Shown: positions 9,022 to 18,097 of the stretch, one piece after another
Layout of the letters: each line of letters begins with the position of its first letter
Numbering within the stretch: the first letter of the stretch is position 1
NCBI RefSeq assembly: GCF_001625085.1
Contig: NZ_BDAW01000059.1
Span: 1 to 63,309 of the forward strand
Reading direction: 5' to 3'
Source: Nocardia acidivorans NBRC 108247
GTDB lineage: Bacteria > Actinomycetota > Actinomycetes > Mycobacteriales > Mycobacteriaceae
DNA length: 63,309 nucleotides
Program-made: the position numbers and the translations under genes
The notes under the pieces: generated by a model
The model's database searches: none
The model's input: the letters and a program-made list of their open reading frames with translations, nothing else
What the model was told of the DNA's origin: nothing

Positions 9022-9046
9022 GGCCCATTACGGTACCTTGGTGGCC

Positions 9047-9477
<431 letters not shown>

Positions 9478-9566
9478 CCCTTTCAGGGGTGATCGCACAG
9501 TGCCATGATGGAGGGTGGGCCGCGGCCGGATACCCGTGGCACAGTGGGAAATACGCAGGACACGCT

Positions 9567-10424
9567 ATGGACGTTCTGTTAGTGCTCGTCGCTCTGATGG
9601 CAGTGCTGGTGGTCGTGGCGGGAATGGCCGCGGCTTCGGGGGTGCGGATCATCGCCCAATATGAGAAGGGCGTGGTGTTCCGGCTGGGCCGGGTGCGCGC
9701 GGTGCGAGATCCGGGGCTGCGCATGCTGATCCCCGGCGTAGATCGCATGCGCAAGGTTTCCACGCAGGTCGTCACCATGCCGGTCCCGGCGCAGGACGGT
9801 ATTACTCGCGACAATGTCACGGTGCGGGTGGACGCGGTCGTCTACTTCCGTGTCATCGATCCCATGCGCGCCATAATCGAGGTGCAGGACTATCTGTTCG
9901 CCATCGCCCAGGTCGCCCAGACCTCGCTGCGTTCGGTGATCGGCAAGAGCGACCTCGACGATCTGCTCTCCAACCGCGAACAGCTCAACAAGGGCCTGGA
10001 GTTGATGATCGACAATCCGGCGCTGGGCTGGGGAGTGCATATCGATCGCGTGGAGATCAAGGATGTGGCGTTACCGGATTCGATGAAACGCTCCATGTCG
10101 CGTCAGGCCGAGGCCGAACGGGAACGTCGCGCCCGCATTATTTCCGCCGAGGGCGAATTGCAAGCCTCGCAGATGCTCACCGACGCCGCCACCCGCATGT
10201 CCGCGGCGCCCGGCGCACTCCAACTGCGCCTGCTGGAAACCGTCGTTCAGGTTGCGGCGGAAAAGAATTCGACGCTGGTGCTGCCGTTCCCGGTGGAACT
10301 GCTGCGCTTCCTGGAGAGCGGCACCGTGCGCAATGCGGCCGGCACCGAAAATGAAGACTCCGTCCCCGAGGTCGACGTTGCCCCCGAGAACAAGGCGCTC
10401 CCGGAGAAAACCGAAGAAGGATGA
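9567..10424 (+). CDS. SPFH/Band 7 (stomatin-like) membrane protein
   Basis: 285 residues. An N-terminal TM segment (about 3-24) is followed by the Band 7 domain: A-Q-Y-E-K-G-V-V-F-R-L-G-R near residue 33, then D-N-V-T-V-R-V-D-A-V-V-Y-F-R. A helical flotillin-like part rich in E-A-E-R-E-R-R follows at about 180-215. Such proteins organise membrane microdomains and often bind partner proteases or NfeD proteins. Start ATG 9567 gives the TM at the very N-terminus; the longer frame back to 9405 lies in rnpB. A 36-residue membrane peptide gene follows 5 bp after the stop; no NfeD gene is adjacent. Confidence 0.93.
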   Translation: MDVLLVLVALMAVLVVVAGMAAASGVRIIAQYEKGVVFRLGRVRAVRDPGLRMLIPGVDRMRKVSTQVVTMPVPAQDGITRDNVTVRVDAVVYFRVIDPMRAIIEVQDYLFAIAQVAQTSLRSVIGKSDLDDLLSNREQLNKGLELMIDNPALGWGVHIDRVEIKDVALPDSMKRSMSRQAEAERERRARIISAEGELQASQMLTDAATRMSAAPGALQLRLLETVVQVAAEKNSTLVLPFPVELLRFLESGTVRNAAGTENEDSVPEVDVAPENKALPEKTEEG

Positions 10425-10429
10425 GGGCA

Positions 10430-10540
10430 ATGTCCACCTCGATGCTGATCCAGCCGCTGGCCGTAATCGTGCTCTTCGCCATCGCCTATCTGTTCAAACT
10501 GCTCTCGGCGACGCTGCCGGGTGGACTGCGCGGCAGATAG
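10430..10540 (+). CDS. Small membrane peptide downstream of stomatin gene
   Basis: 36 codons, M-S-T-S-M-L-I-Q-P then a single hydrophobic segment of about 18 residues and a short basic tail ending G-G-L-R-G-R. The ATG at 10430 lies 9 bases after a GAAGAAGG site that sits in the end of the stomatin gene; an in-frame ATG at 10421 overlaps the stomatin stop. Spacing and a perfect TM pattern argue for a real, co-translated gene. Function unknown; a role as small subunit or modulator of the SPFH complex is inference only. Confidence 0.6.
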   Translation: MSTSMLIQPLAVIVLFAIAYLFKLLSATLPGGLRGR

Positions 10541-10823
10541 CGGGCGGCCCGCCGGCCATACGGCTCCGGCGCTGCCAAACCTCGTAGCGGCGTGAGATAC
10601 ACCGCTCGCCGAGACCTGTGCGAAAACCGCCGAGTTGAACGACAATGACGGCGCGTCGCATGGTGCGTATCGGCGCGGCTCGGCGTGTCGAACGGGTGAT
10701 TGGCCCGGAACTGGCACCGAACGTGATCGACGTCATAAAGTGTTGCGCGTTGGAAAGTTCCGTTGCGGCCCGCAACGGACAAAGGGTCTCAACATCGAAC
10801 GTCGGAAAGCAGGTCTCGTCTAT

Positions 10824-11156
10824 ATGCGAATTGCTCGCAAATTGGCAGCGGGTGCCCTCCTCGCCGCTGCCGCCTCCGTTTCGGTTGTGCTGGGCGCAGG
10901 CTCGGCCTCCGCGTTTGCGGTGACTCCGCTCCCGGGCGGAGTTCAGGTGGATCTCACCCCGGCGGATACCGCCTGGGTGGCGAATTCCCACATCGGGCAG
11001 GCGATTGCGGGCCTGCCGCATCCGTCGGCCGCGTCCTTCGGTGAGTCGCTCGATTCCGCGGCGGCCTTATCGTCGCAGTACCCGGGCGGCCGCGTGGTCT
11101 TCACCGTGTACGGCCCGTTCGATCAGTTGAACGGCACCATGCTGGCCCTGCAGTAG
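10824..11156 (+). CDS. Small secreted protein, unknown function
   Basis: 110 residues with a clear Sec signal peptide (M-R-I-A-R-K-L-A, long Ala/Val core, cleavage near A-S-A-F-A). The mature protein of about 80 residues contains P-L-P-G-G-V and W-V-A-N-S-H motifs, no cysteines and no charged repeats. I do not recognise a family, although secreted proteins of this look are common in Nocardia. The start ATG 10824 is the one immediately before the signal peptide. It ends 15 bp before the RNB ribonuclease gene and may be co-transcribed with it. The 283 bp upstream (10541-10823) show no gene. Confidence 0.8.
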   Translation: MRIARKLAAGALLAAAASVSVVLGAGSASAFAVTPLPGGVQVDLTPADTAWVANSHIGQAIAGLPHPSAASFGESLDSAAALSSQYPGGRVVFTVYGPFDQLNGTMLALQ

Positions 11157-11171
11157 GGACAGCGCAGCTCA

Positions 11172-12659
11172 GTGGAACTGCACCAGCGGATTCTGTCGGC
11201 CCCGGTTGATTTCGGGGCCGTCCGAACCGAATTCGGATTGGCCTCGGCGTATCCGGCCGAGGCCGTCTCGGAGGCCCGCGACGCGGTCGACGCGTTCGCG
11301 GGTGCCCGGGTCGATCGCACCGAGATCGAACTCGTCACCATCGATCCGCCCGGTGCCATGGATCTGGACCAGGCGCTCGCGCTCGAGCGCACGCCCGCCG
11401 GAGGATTCCGGCTCTACTACGCGATCGCCGATGTGGCCGCCTTCGTCGCGGCCGACGGACCGCTCGACCGCATCTCGCAAACCCGCGGCCAAACCTTCTA
11501 CCTGCCCGACGGCACCGTGCCCCTGCACCCGACCGTGCTGTCGGAGGGCCGGGCGTCGCTGCTGCCCGATCAGGACCGCCCGGCCGCCCTGTGGACCATC
11601 GACTGCGATGAGAAGGCCGAGCCGCGAAGCTATTCGGTGACGCGCGCCCTGGTGCGCTCGCGCGCCCGGCTCGACTACGCGACCGTGCAGGCCGACGCCG
11701 ACGCGGGCCGACCGCATCCCGCCCTCGCCGCCCTGCCGGAGTTCGGCCGCCTGCGCATCGAAGCGGGTCTGAATCGCGGGGCGATCAACCTGCGCCTGCC
11801 CGCGCAGAGCGTCATCCGGGTCGACGGACCCGAGAGCGGCGCACCGACCGGCGACAGCCCGGTCGGCCCCGACCACTGGCAGCTGGTGATCGAACCGCGC
11901 ACGGCAGCGGACGACTGGAACGAACAGGTCTCGCTGCTCACCGGAATGTGCGCGGCGCGAATCATGCTGGAGGCGCGCGGCTCCGATCACCTGGGCCTGC
12001 TGCGCACCATGCCGCCACCCGCCGCGGCCACGGTGGAGTCCATGCGGCGCACCGCCGCGGCCGTCGGCGTGCCCTGGCCCAAGGGGGAGGCCGTGGGCCG
12101 CATGCTGGCCGGTCTGGATCCCAATTCCCCCGCGGCCCTGGTGCTCATGTCCGAGGCCACCGGACTGCTGCGCGGAGCCTCCTACACGCTGCTGAACGGT
12201 CAACCCCCGGACACGGTGCAGCACAGCGGTATCGGTGCGCCGTACGCCCATGTGACGGCCCCGCTGCGCCGCCTCTCGGATCGCTACAGCACCGAGATCT
12301 GCCTGAGCCGGTGCGCGGGCAGCGATATCCCGCGGTGGGTTCGCGACGGTCTGGCCGCCGCGGCCGAATCCATGCGCCGCAGCGATGCGGTGGCGGGCAA
12401 ACTCGAACGCGCCTGTATCGACCTCACCGAATCCACGCTGCTGGCCCCGCGCGCGGGCACCGACTTCGACGCCGTCGTACTGCGCGAACACAATGGCACC
12501 CGCCCCGCCGAGATCTTCGTGGCCGATCCGCCGGTGCTGGCCAAATGCACCGGCGAACCACCCGAAGGCAAACAGGTCCGGGTGCGGCTCACGGTCGCCG
12601 ATCCGAGCACGCGCACAGTGACTTTCGCCTACCCGTCGGATCCGCCGCCGGAGAGCTGA
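11172..12659 (+). CDS. RNB-domain (RNase II/R family) ribonuclease
   Basis: 495-residue 3'-5' exoribonuclease-like protein. The RNB catalytic block is clear: I-D-P-P-G-A-M-D-L-D-Q-A near residue 60 holds the metal-binding aspartates, followed by Y-A-I-A-D-V-A-A-F-V and the signature Y-A-H-V-T-A-P-L-R-R-L-S-D-R-Y near residue 355. Cold-shock domains before RNB are missing, so this is a short form; the C-terminal part may form an S1/OB-like barrel. The start is GTG 11172 with AGGGACAG 8 bases upstream. It is convergent with the DUF4436 gene (4 bp apart). Confidence 0.92.
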   Translation: MELHQRILSAPVDFGAVRTEFGLASAYPAEAVSEARDAVDAFAGARVDRTEIELVTIDPPGAMDLDQALALERTPAGGFRLYYAIADVAAFVAADGPLDRISQTRGQTFYLPDGTVPLHPTVLSEGRASLLPDQDRPAALWTIDCDEKAEPRSYSVTRALVRSRARLDYATVQADADAGRPHPALAALPEFGRLRIEAGLNRGAINLRLPAQSVIRVDGPESGAPTGDSPVGPDHWQLVIEPRTAADDWNEQVSLLTGMCAARIMLEARGSDHLGLLRTMPPPAAATVESMRRTAAAVGVPWPKGEAVGRMLAGLDPNSPAALVLMSEATGLLRGASYTLLNGQPPDTVQHSGIGAPYAHVTAPLRRLSDRYSTEICLSRCAGSDIPRWVRDGLAAAAESMRRSDAVAGKLERACIDLTESTLLAPRAGTDFDAVVLREHNGTRPAEIFVADPPVLAKCTGEPPEGKQVRVRLTVADPSTRTVTFAYPSDPPPES

Positions 12660-12663
12660 GTCC

Positions 12664-13668
12664 TCACCGCGGCCTGCCCTGATGCTGCGGCATCGGCTGG
12701 AACTGCGGTTGATACTGCGGCGGCGGCGGGAACTGCGGCGATGAGACCGGTTGCTGCTGCGGCGGTTTCGGCGGCTGCGCCTCCCGGTCGCGCCGCTGCT
12801 GCTCCGATTCGGCCCGCTCCTTGGCCGATTCGACGCGATAGCCGATCACGACCGTGCCGACCAATGCCACCGAGATGATCCCCTCGGCGATGAAGAACGA
12901 GGTGAAGTCGATGAGCGAGCCGATCGGCGGTGCGCCCGGCACCGCATTGCGCAGCGGCACCAGCGCGAAAAGCAGTGCGCCCATCATGGATACGGCCGGG
13001 AACATCAGACCGCGACGGCCCTTGATCACGTAGTAGCAGGCCGTCGCGGCGGCCAGGGCCAGACCCAGCATGAGCGCCATGATGAACAGCGCGAACACCA
13101 GCGACGGCAGGGAGCGCTCGGCCGTCAGGTTCACATCGATGCCGTTGACAATGCCGTCCACGGGCGATTCGCCGATTTCGAAGAAGGTGTCCCCACTGGA
13201 GATGCTCGCCGAGACCGGCAGTTCGGTCTCACCGCTGAACACATCGAAGGCCAGCACGCTGTCGTAGCTGTCGAATGGATAGTCGGTGACCGTCCCCTCG
13301 ACCACGACCTTCACCTCGGCGGCCGAAATAGGCTGCCCGGCTTTGATTTTGATCGGATCAGCCTTGAGCGCCGAGGTGAACACGGTGGCATCGGATCGGA
13401 AGAACCCGGACTTGTCCGCGAGCGCGCCGAGTGGACGCGCCAGCACCTCGAGGGTCGCGGTCTGGGTGACGGTGTCGATCTTGCCGACCCAGACGTTCAG
13501 CTCGACACGATCCTTGGCCGAGGTATTGCCGAAGGGATGCGAAGCCTCCGAACGGGTTCGGCCGACCTCATAGGTCGAGAGTGCGAGCACCAGGCCCACA
13601 ATGGTCAGCGCGACCGTCACGACGGCCCAAAGGGCGCCGCCGCGACGTTTCTTCATTCCGTGTTGCAC
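12664..13668 (-). CDS. DUF4436 membrane protein
   Basis: 334 residues. An N-terminal TM (about 10-30) is followed by an extracytoplasmic beta-rich domain (about 45-190), three further TM segments between about 195 and 290, and a cytoplasmic Pro/Gln-rich tail (about 300-334) with repeated P-Q-Y-Q-P/P-Q-F-Q-P. This matches the actinobacterial DUF4436 family, of unknown function. The annotated start is a GTG at 13668; an ATG at 13656 (M-K-K-R-R) is as good. Confidence 0.82.
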   Translation of the reverse strand: MQHGMKKRRGGALWAVVTVALTIVGLVLALSTYEVGRTRSEASHPFGNTSAKDRVELNVWVGKIDTVTQTATLEVLARPLGALADKSGFFRSDATVFTSALKADPIKIKAGQPISAAEVKVVVEGTVTDYPFDSYDSVLAFDVFSGETELPVSASISSGDTFFEIGESPVDGIVNGIDVNLTAERSLPSLVFALFIMALMLGLALAAATACYYVIKGRRGLMFPAVSMMGALLFALVPLRNAVPGAPPIGSLIDFTSFFIAEGIISVALVGTVVIGYRVESAKERAESEQQRRDREAQPPKPPQQQPVSSPQFPPPPQYQPQFQPMPQHQGRPR

Positions 13669-13801
13669 GCCCCGAAATTAGCGGTGCGCCATCATTTTCC
13701 GGTCATCCCGCAATCATTTCCCGAACCCGCCCGCGGTGCGCCCGCCAGCCATGATGCCGGAATGATCGATCCGTGACGGCCACCGTGCTGTATTGGGGCA
13801 C

Positions 13802-14473
13802 ATGGCCTTTCTCTCCACCTCGGCACTGTCCAACCAGCCACCCCAGGCAAGAAATCTCGGCTACTTCATCTTCCTGAGCCGCTGGCTCCAATTTCCGCTC
13901 TATCTCGGCCTGATCGTCGCGCAGGCCGCGTATGTCTGGCAGTTCCTGCGCGAATTGGTCGAACTGGTGCGGGGTCTGTTCGACCACGGCAGCGAGGAGA
14001 CCACCATCATGCTCTCGGTGCTGGGCCTGATCGACGTGGTGATGATCTCCAATCTGCTGATCATGGTGATCGTCGGCGGCTATGAGACCTTCGTATCCAA
14101 ACTGCGCATCGACAATCATCCCGATCAGCCGGAGTGGCTGGCGCAGGTCAATGCCAATGTGCTGAAGGTCAAGCTGGCCATGTCGATCGTCGGCATCTCC
14201 TCGATCCATCTGCTGACCACCTTCATCAAGATCAGCTCGGATCCGAATCCCGGCGCGCACAACGGCCGCTATATGTGGCCGGTGATCATCCACCTGAGTT
14301 TCGTGGTCTCCGCCGTCATGCTGGCCTGGATCGACCGCATCATGCCGCACGCCGCGCACAAGCACGCGAATCACAGTGTCCACCAAACGAATTCGAACGA
14401 GCATACCGCCGCGGTCGTTACGCCCAACGGTGGCGCGCCGTACGACGGTTTCACCTCCAGGCACGCCTACTGA
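13802..14473 (+). CDS. TIGR00645/YqhA (UPF0114) family membrane protein
   Basis: 223 residues with three to four TM segments (about 22-45, 65-90, 125-145, 160-180). The motif pattern F-L-S-R-W-L-Q-x-P-L-Y-L-G-L at the start of TM1 and L-I-M-V-I-V-G-G-Y-E-T-F-V-S is diagnostic for the YqhA family. Inner-membrane protein of unknown function. ATG 13802 is preferred; a TTG at 13793 adds three residues. Convergent with the CHAD gene (16 bp between stops). Confidence 0.92.
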   Translation: MAFLSTSALSNQPPQARNLGYFIFLSRWLQFPLYLGLIVAQAAYVWQFLRELVELVRGLFDHGSEETTIMLSVLGLIDVVMISNLLIMVIVGGYETFVSKLRIDNHPDQPEWLAQVNANVLKVKLAMSIVGISSIHLLTTFIKISSDPNPGAHNGRYMWPVIIHLSFVVSAVMLAWIDRIMPHAAHKHANHSVHQTNSNEHTAAVVTPNGGAPYDGFTSRHAY

Positions 14474-14489
14474 CGGTGGACCACCGCGT

Positions 14490-15380
14490 TCAGAGCGCGT
14501 GGTGCCGAAGGAATTCGATGGCCGCCGGGTACCGCTCGAGCGCCTTGGCGGCCGCGGCCTGCTCGGCATCGCACAGTCGTTGGTAGCCGGGCTCATCCGC
14601 CATGGCGGCGTGCGCGCGCAGCGTCTCCAGGGCTTCGACGGCATCGCGGTGGTCCCCGAGCACGGTCTGCAATTGTTTGGCCCGCCGCGCGAGTAGGGCG
14701 GCGGGTTCGCCGAGGACGGCGGTGGCGGCCTCGGCCGAGTAGCGCAAACGCTTGGCGGCCTTACGGATTTCGTGTAAATGCTCGATGCGTTCGGTCTCGC
14801 CGCCCTGCGGTTCGGTGCGCACCAGACGGCGCAGATCGCGGAAGTCGCGCCGGAGCACCTCGGCGAAGACCTCGTCGGCGGGCTTATCGGCCTGCGCCGC
14901 GCGCAAGGGCGGATCGGCGAGGGTCTCGCGCAACCGGTGCAGCAGGGTTCGGTAGCGCTGGGAATCGAACGCCGCCACCGCCTCGGCGTGCGCGGCCTCG
15001 TAGCGCTTCCTTTCCTCGGCGACCAGTAGCGCCCCGAAATCGTTTCGGGGCGTTGCCTTCTCGCCCGGTGCGGCCTTGTCGTCGGGGAGCGCGCCGTTCT
15101 CGCCGAGGAGTTCGGCGAACCGCACACCGCGCACCTCGGCATCGCGCGCCACCCCGAGCAGCCCGGCCAGCCAGCGCAATTCCTCGCTCAGCTCGCCGAC
15201 CGGTGGGCGTGCGAGGATCCGCCGATACGACTTCAGCAGACTGCGCAGTCGCCGGGTCGCCACCCGCATCTTGTGCACCGAATCCGGATGATCGCGGCGC
15301 ACTTCGGGTTCGGCGGCGCGCAGCCGGTCCACATCGGCGGCGAGGGCGTCGACCAGGGCGGGACCGGCTGTGCTGTTCAT
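14490..15380 (-). CDS. CHAD domain protein
   Basis: 296-residue helical protein made of a CHAD domain. Conserved histidine/basic motifs appear as V-H-K-M-R-V-A-T-R-R-L-R-S-L-L near residue 35 and the second-half counterpart L-H-E-I-R-K-A-A-K-R-L-R-Y near 205. CHAD proteins bind inorganic polyphosphate. A CYTH domain, fused in many relatives including, as I recall, the Rv2226 orthologue at this locus, is absent. The start codon lies immediately after the prolyl aminopeptidase stop, so translation is probably coupled; third gene of the lipoprotein-pip-CHAD operon. Confidence 0.93.
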   Translation of the reverse strand: MNSTAGPALVDALAADVDRLRAAEPEVRRDHPDSVHKMRVATRRLRSLLKSYRRILARPPVGELSEELRWLAGLLGVARDAEVRGVRFAELLGENGALPDDKAAPGEKATPRNDFGALLVAEERKRYEAAHAEAVAAFDSQRYRTLLHRLRETLADPPLRAAQADKPADEVFAEVLRRDFRDLRRLVRTEPQGGETERIEHLHEIRKAAKRLRYSAEAATAVLGEPAALLARRAKQLQTVLGDHRDAVEALETLRAHAAMADEPGYQRLCDAEQAAAAKALERYPAAIEFLRHHAL

Positions 15381-16337
15381 TTACATCCTGTATTTGTCCG
15401 TGGCCTCGACCAGATGGTGGGTGATACCGGGTTCGGCGGCGGCATGTCCGGCGTCGGGAACGATGTGCAGCTCCGAATTCGCCCAGGCCCGGTGCAGATC
15501 CCACGCGCTCACGGCCGGGCAGACGATGTCATGCCTGCCCTGCACGATAACGCCGGGAATGTGCGCGATGCGCTCGATATCGCGCAGCAGTTGCCCGTCG
15601 TCGAGGAAGCCGCGATGGTGGAAATAGTGGTTCTCGATCGTGGCGAAGGCCAGCGCGAACCGCGGATCTGCGGTCTCGGCGACCCGATCCGGCTGGGGCA
15701 GTAGGGAACTCGTGGCGCCCTCCCAGGTGGACCAAGCGACGGCCGCGTCGGTGGCGATCTTGCTGTCGGGGGAGTGCAGCAGGCGGTGGTAGACCTCGAT
15801 CAGATCCTGCCCGCGTTCGCCCTCGGGCACCGGCGCCAGGAATTTCTCCCACTCGTCGGGGTAGACGAACCCCGCAGCGCCATTGTAGTACCAATCGATC
15901 TCCTTGCGGCGCAACAGGAATACCCCGCGCAGCACCAGCTCGGTGACCCGCTCTGGATGGGTCTGCGCGTACGCCAGCGCCAGCGTCGATCCCCAGGATC
16001 CGCCGAACACCTGCCAGCGCTCGATACCCAAATGCGTTCGCAGCGCCTCGATATCGGCGACCAGATGCCAGGTGGTATTGGTCTCCAGGCTCGCGCCGTC
16101 GGCGATATGCGGTGTGGACCGCCCGCAGCCGCGCTGATCCAGCAGCACGATCCGGTACGCCGCCGGATCGAAGAACTGCCGATGGAACGGCGCGGTGCCC
16201 CCGCCCGGCCCGCCGTGCAGGAAGACCACCGGCTTACCGTTCGGATTGCCGCTGACCTCCCAATACATCAGCTGACCGTCGCCGACATCGAGCATGCCCT
16301 GCTCGTGCGGTTCGATCGGTGGATACAGCGTGCGCAT
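15381..16337 (-). CDS. pip: Prolyl aminopeptidase
   Basis: Serine peptidase (S33) that removes N-terminal proline. 318 residues. Signature motifs are F-L-H-G-G-P-G-G-G near residue 40, D-Q-R-G-C-G-R-S near 68, the nucleophile elbow G-G-S-W-G-S-T-L-A near 112, the acid in G-R-H-D-I-V-C-P near 270 and a C-terminal G-H-A. It overlaps the upstream lipoprotein gene by one base (TGATG) and abuts the CHAD gene, so the three are one operon. The organism-level role is peptide turnover. Confidence 0.95.
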   Translation of the reverse strand: MRTLYPPIEPHEQGMLDVGDGQLMYWEVSGNPNGKPVVFLHGGPGGGTAPFHRQFFDPAAYRIVLLDQRGCGRSTPHIADGASLETNTTWHLVADIEALRTHLGIERWQVFGGSWGSTLALAYAQTHPERVTELVLRGVFLLRRKEIDWYYNGAAGFVYPDEWEKFLAPVPEGERGQDLIEVYHRLLHSPDSKIATDAAVAWSTWEGATSSLLPQPDRVAETADPRFALAFATIENHYFHHRGFLDDGQLLRDIERIAHIPGVIVQGRHDIVCPAVSAWDLHRAWANSELHIVPDAGHAAAEPGITHHLVEATDKYRM

Positions 16338-16819
16338 CAGCCCGCCAGACCCGACGCGAGATTCGGGATCTCCAGCGCCGAAATCGCCTGATCGCGAACG
16401 TCCGAGCAGTTCTTGGTGGTGACCCGGTCGACCACATCCTTATCGCCGAGCACCTGCAGGTTGATGCCGCCATTGCGCAGCGCCCATTCGTGCACGCTGG
16501 CGTTCAGCGAGATCTTGCCGAGCGTCGGACCCTGCACCCGCCAATCCGAGAGCTGGGGGCGCAGCATGTCGCACAACTGCTTTCCGGCCTCATCGGAGAT
16601 ATTCAGCGGCGAGCCGTTGCCGGTGGTCGGGCTGGCGCTGCCGGATGGCGAGGGTTTGCCGAGCGTGGTCGTCAACGGTGAGGAGGAGCCCTGCGGCTGT
16701 GAGGATCCCGTCGTGGTGCCACCGCCGCACGCGGCGGTGACGGCGAGTACGGCAGCGGCTCCGGCGATTACCGGCACCAGCCGAACCCGGCGACTACTGA
16801 TCCAACGGCGATGCGACAT
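16337..16819 (-). CDS. Putative secreted lipoprotein
   Basis: 160 residues. The N-terminus is basic (M-S-H-R-R-W-I-S-S-R-R), followed by a hydrophobic core and a lipobox V-T-A-A-C near residue 31. A Gly/Ser/Thr/Pro-rich linker (about 32-70) leads to a small C-terminal domain with two cysteines. The start ATG 16819 puts the signal sequence at the N-terminus; an ATG further upstream adds 16 unlikely residues. It leads the operon with pip and the CHAD gene. Possibly DUF3558-like but not certain. Confidence 0.75.
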   Translation of the reverse strand: MSHRRWISSRRVRLVPVIAGAAAVLAVTAACGGGTTTGSSQPQGSSSPLTTTLGKPSPSGSASPTTGNGSPLNISDEAGKQLCDMLRPQLSDWRVQGPTLGKISLNASVHEWALRNGGINLQVLGDKDVVDRVTTKNCSDVRDQAISALEIPNLASGLAG

Positions 16820-16924
16820 GAGTTCCCTTTGGTCGGTCCAGCTCGTTCGAATCGAGTCTGCCATCAAACTGTGACGGCAGTCTGTGAAGACAATGCGGAA
16901 CCGTGAATTAATAGCTTACTGCTA

Positions 16925-16956
16925 TGAAAACGCCCCCGCGAGTGATCTCGGGGGCG
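16925..16956 (-). terminator. Rho-independent terminator after panB
   Basis: An 8-bp GC stem (16931-16938 with 16949-16956) with a 10-nt loop; read on the minus strand it is followed by TTTTC. It sits just downstream of the panB stop and before the lipoprotein promoter region. Confidence 0.8.
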
Positions 16957-16984
16957 TCGTCGACTTCGATCCGGGCGAACCGGC

Positions 16985-17839
16985 TCAGTAGCTGTGCTCC
17001 GGGCCGGGGAACACCCCGTGCCGTACCTCGTCCGCGTAAGTGGCTGCGGCACTGCGCAATTGGCCGCCCACATCGGCGAACTGCTTGACGAATTTGGCGG
17101 TCTTGCCCGAGGTGAAGCCGACCATGTCCTGCCACACCAGCACCTGCGCGTCGGTGTCCGCGCCCGCGCCGATGCCGACCGTCGGAATGGTCAGCTTGCG
17201 GGTGACCTGTCCGGCGAGTTCGGCCGGAACCATCTCCATGACGACCGAGAACGCCCCGGCCTCCTGTACCGCGATGGCATCGGCGATGAGCTGCTCCGCG
17301 CCGTCACCGCGACCCTGCACCCGGAAACCGCCGAGGGTGTTGACGCTCTGCGGGGTGAAGCCGATATGCGCCATCACCGGGATGCCGGCGGCGGTGATCT
17401 TGGCGATGGTGTCGGCCATGCGCTCGCCGCCCTCCAACTTCACCGCGTGCGCGCCACCCTCCTTCATGAAGCGCACGGCCGTGGCGAGGGCCTGCTCGGG
17501 AGAGGATTCGTAGCTGCCGAACGGCAGATCCGCCACCACCAGCGCGTGCGGCGCACCGCGCACCACACCGCGCACCAGCGGAATCAATTCGTCGACCGAG
17601 ATGGCGACCGTGGTGTCGTAGCCGTACACCACATTGGCGGCGGAATCGCCGACCAGCAGTACCGGAATACCGGCCTCTTCGAAGAGGCGGGCGGTGGAGT
17701 AGTCGTAGGCGGTGAGCATGGACCAGCGCTCCCCCTCGCTCTTCATCTGCTGCAGATGAGGAACACGGGTCTTGCGCTTGGCGGTCTTGGCGGGTGCGGC
17801 ACCGTAGGCGGGGGTCTCCGCATCGGATACGGACATCAT
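16985..17839 (-). CDS. panB: 3-methyl-2-oxobutanoate hydroxymethyltransferase
   Basis: First step of pantothenate synthesis: transfers a one-carbon unit from methylene-tetrahydrofolate to alpha-ketoisovalerate. 284 residues, TIM barrel. Recognisable motifs are M-L-T-A-Y-D-Y near residue 41, the metal-binding G-D-S-A-A-N-V near 64, A-V-K-L-E-G-G near 134, M-A-H-I-G-F-T-P-Q-S near 156 and I-G-I-G-A-G near 223. It starts at M-M-S-V with AAAGGGA upstream; the second ATG is equally possible. Monocistronic, with its own terminator. Confidence 0.97.
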   Translation of the reverse strand: MMSVSDAETPAYGAAPAKTAKRKTRVPHLQQMKSEGERWSMLTAYDYSTARLFEEAGIPVLLVGDSAANVVYGYDTTVAISVDELIPLVRGVVRGAPHALVVADLPFGSYESSPEQALATAVRFMKEGGAHAVKLEGGERMADTIAKITAAGIPVMAHIGFTPQSVNTLGGFRVQGRGDGAEQLIADAIAVQEAGAFSVVMEMVPAELAGQVTRKLTIPTVGIGAGADTDAQVLVWQDMVGFTSGKTAKFVKQFADVGGQLRSAAATYADEVRHGVFPGPEHSY

Positions 17840-18097
17840 CGTCCCTTTCGTCGATCCTCGAGGCCCATGACCGGGTCCCCGGGTTTAGCTGACGCCTCTC
17901 AGTGTGCCATCGCGGCAGCTCTCCGCCCGGATGCAATTCCTCACACTCACGGGTGCTCGCGGCTCCGAACCCTTTGCATTGCTCCCGCGTTGTCGCGGAA
18001 GCGTGCGACACGCGCGATCCACTAGCGCGGCGTCGCGGTAACCGAAGGGAATTCGAGGGTGCGTACAGCGGGATGGCACGATCGGTGGATGGTCTTG

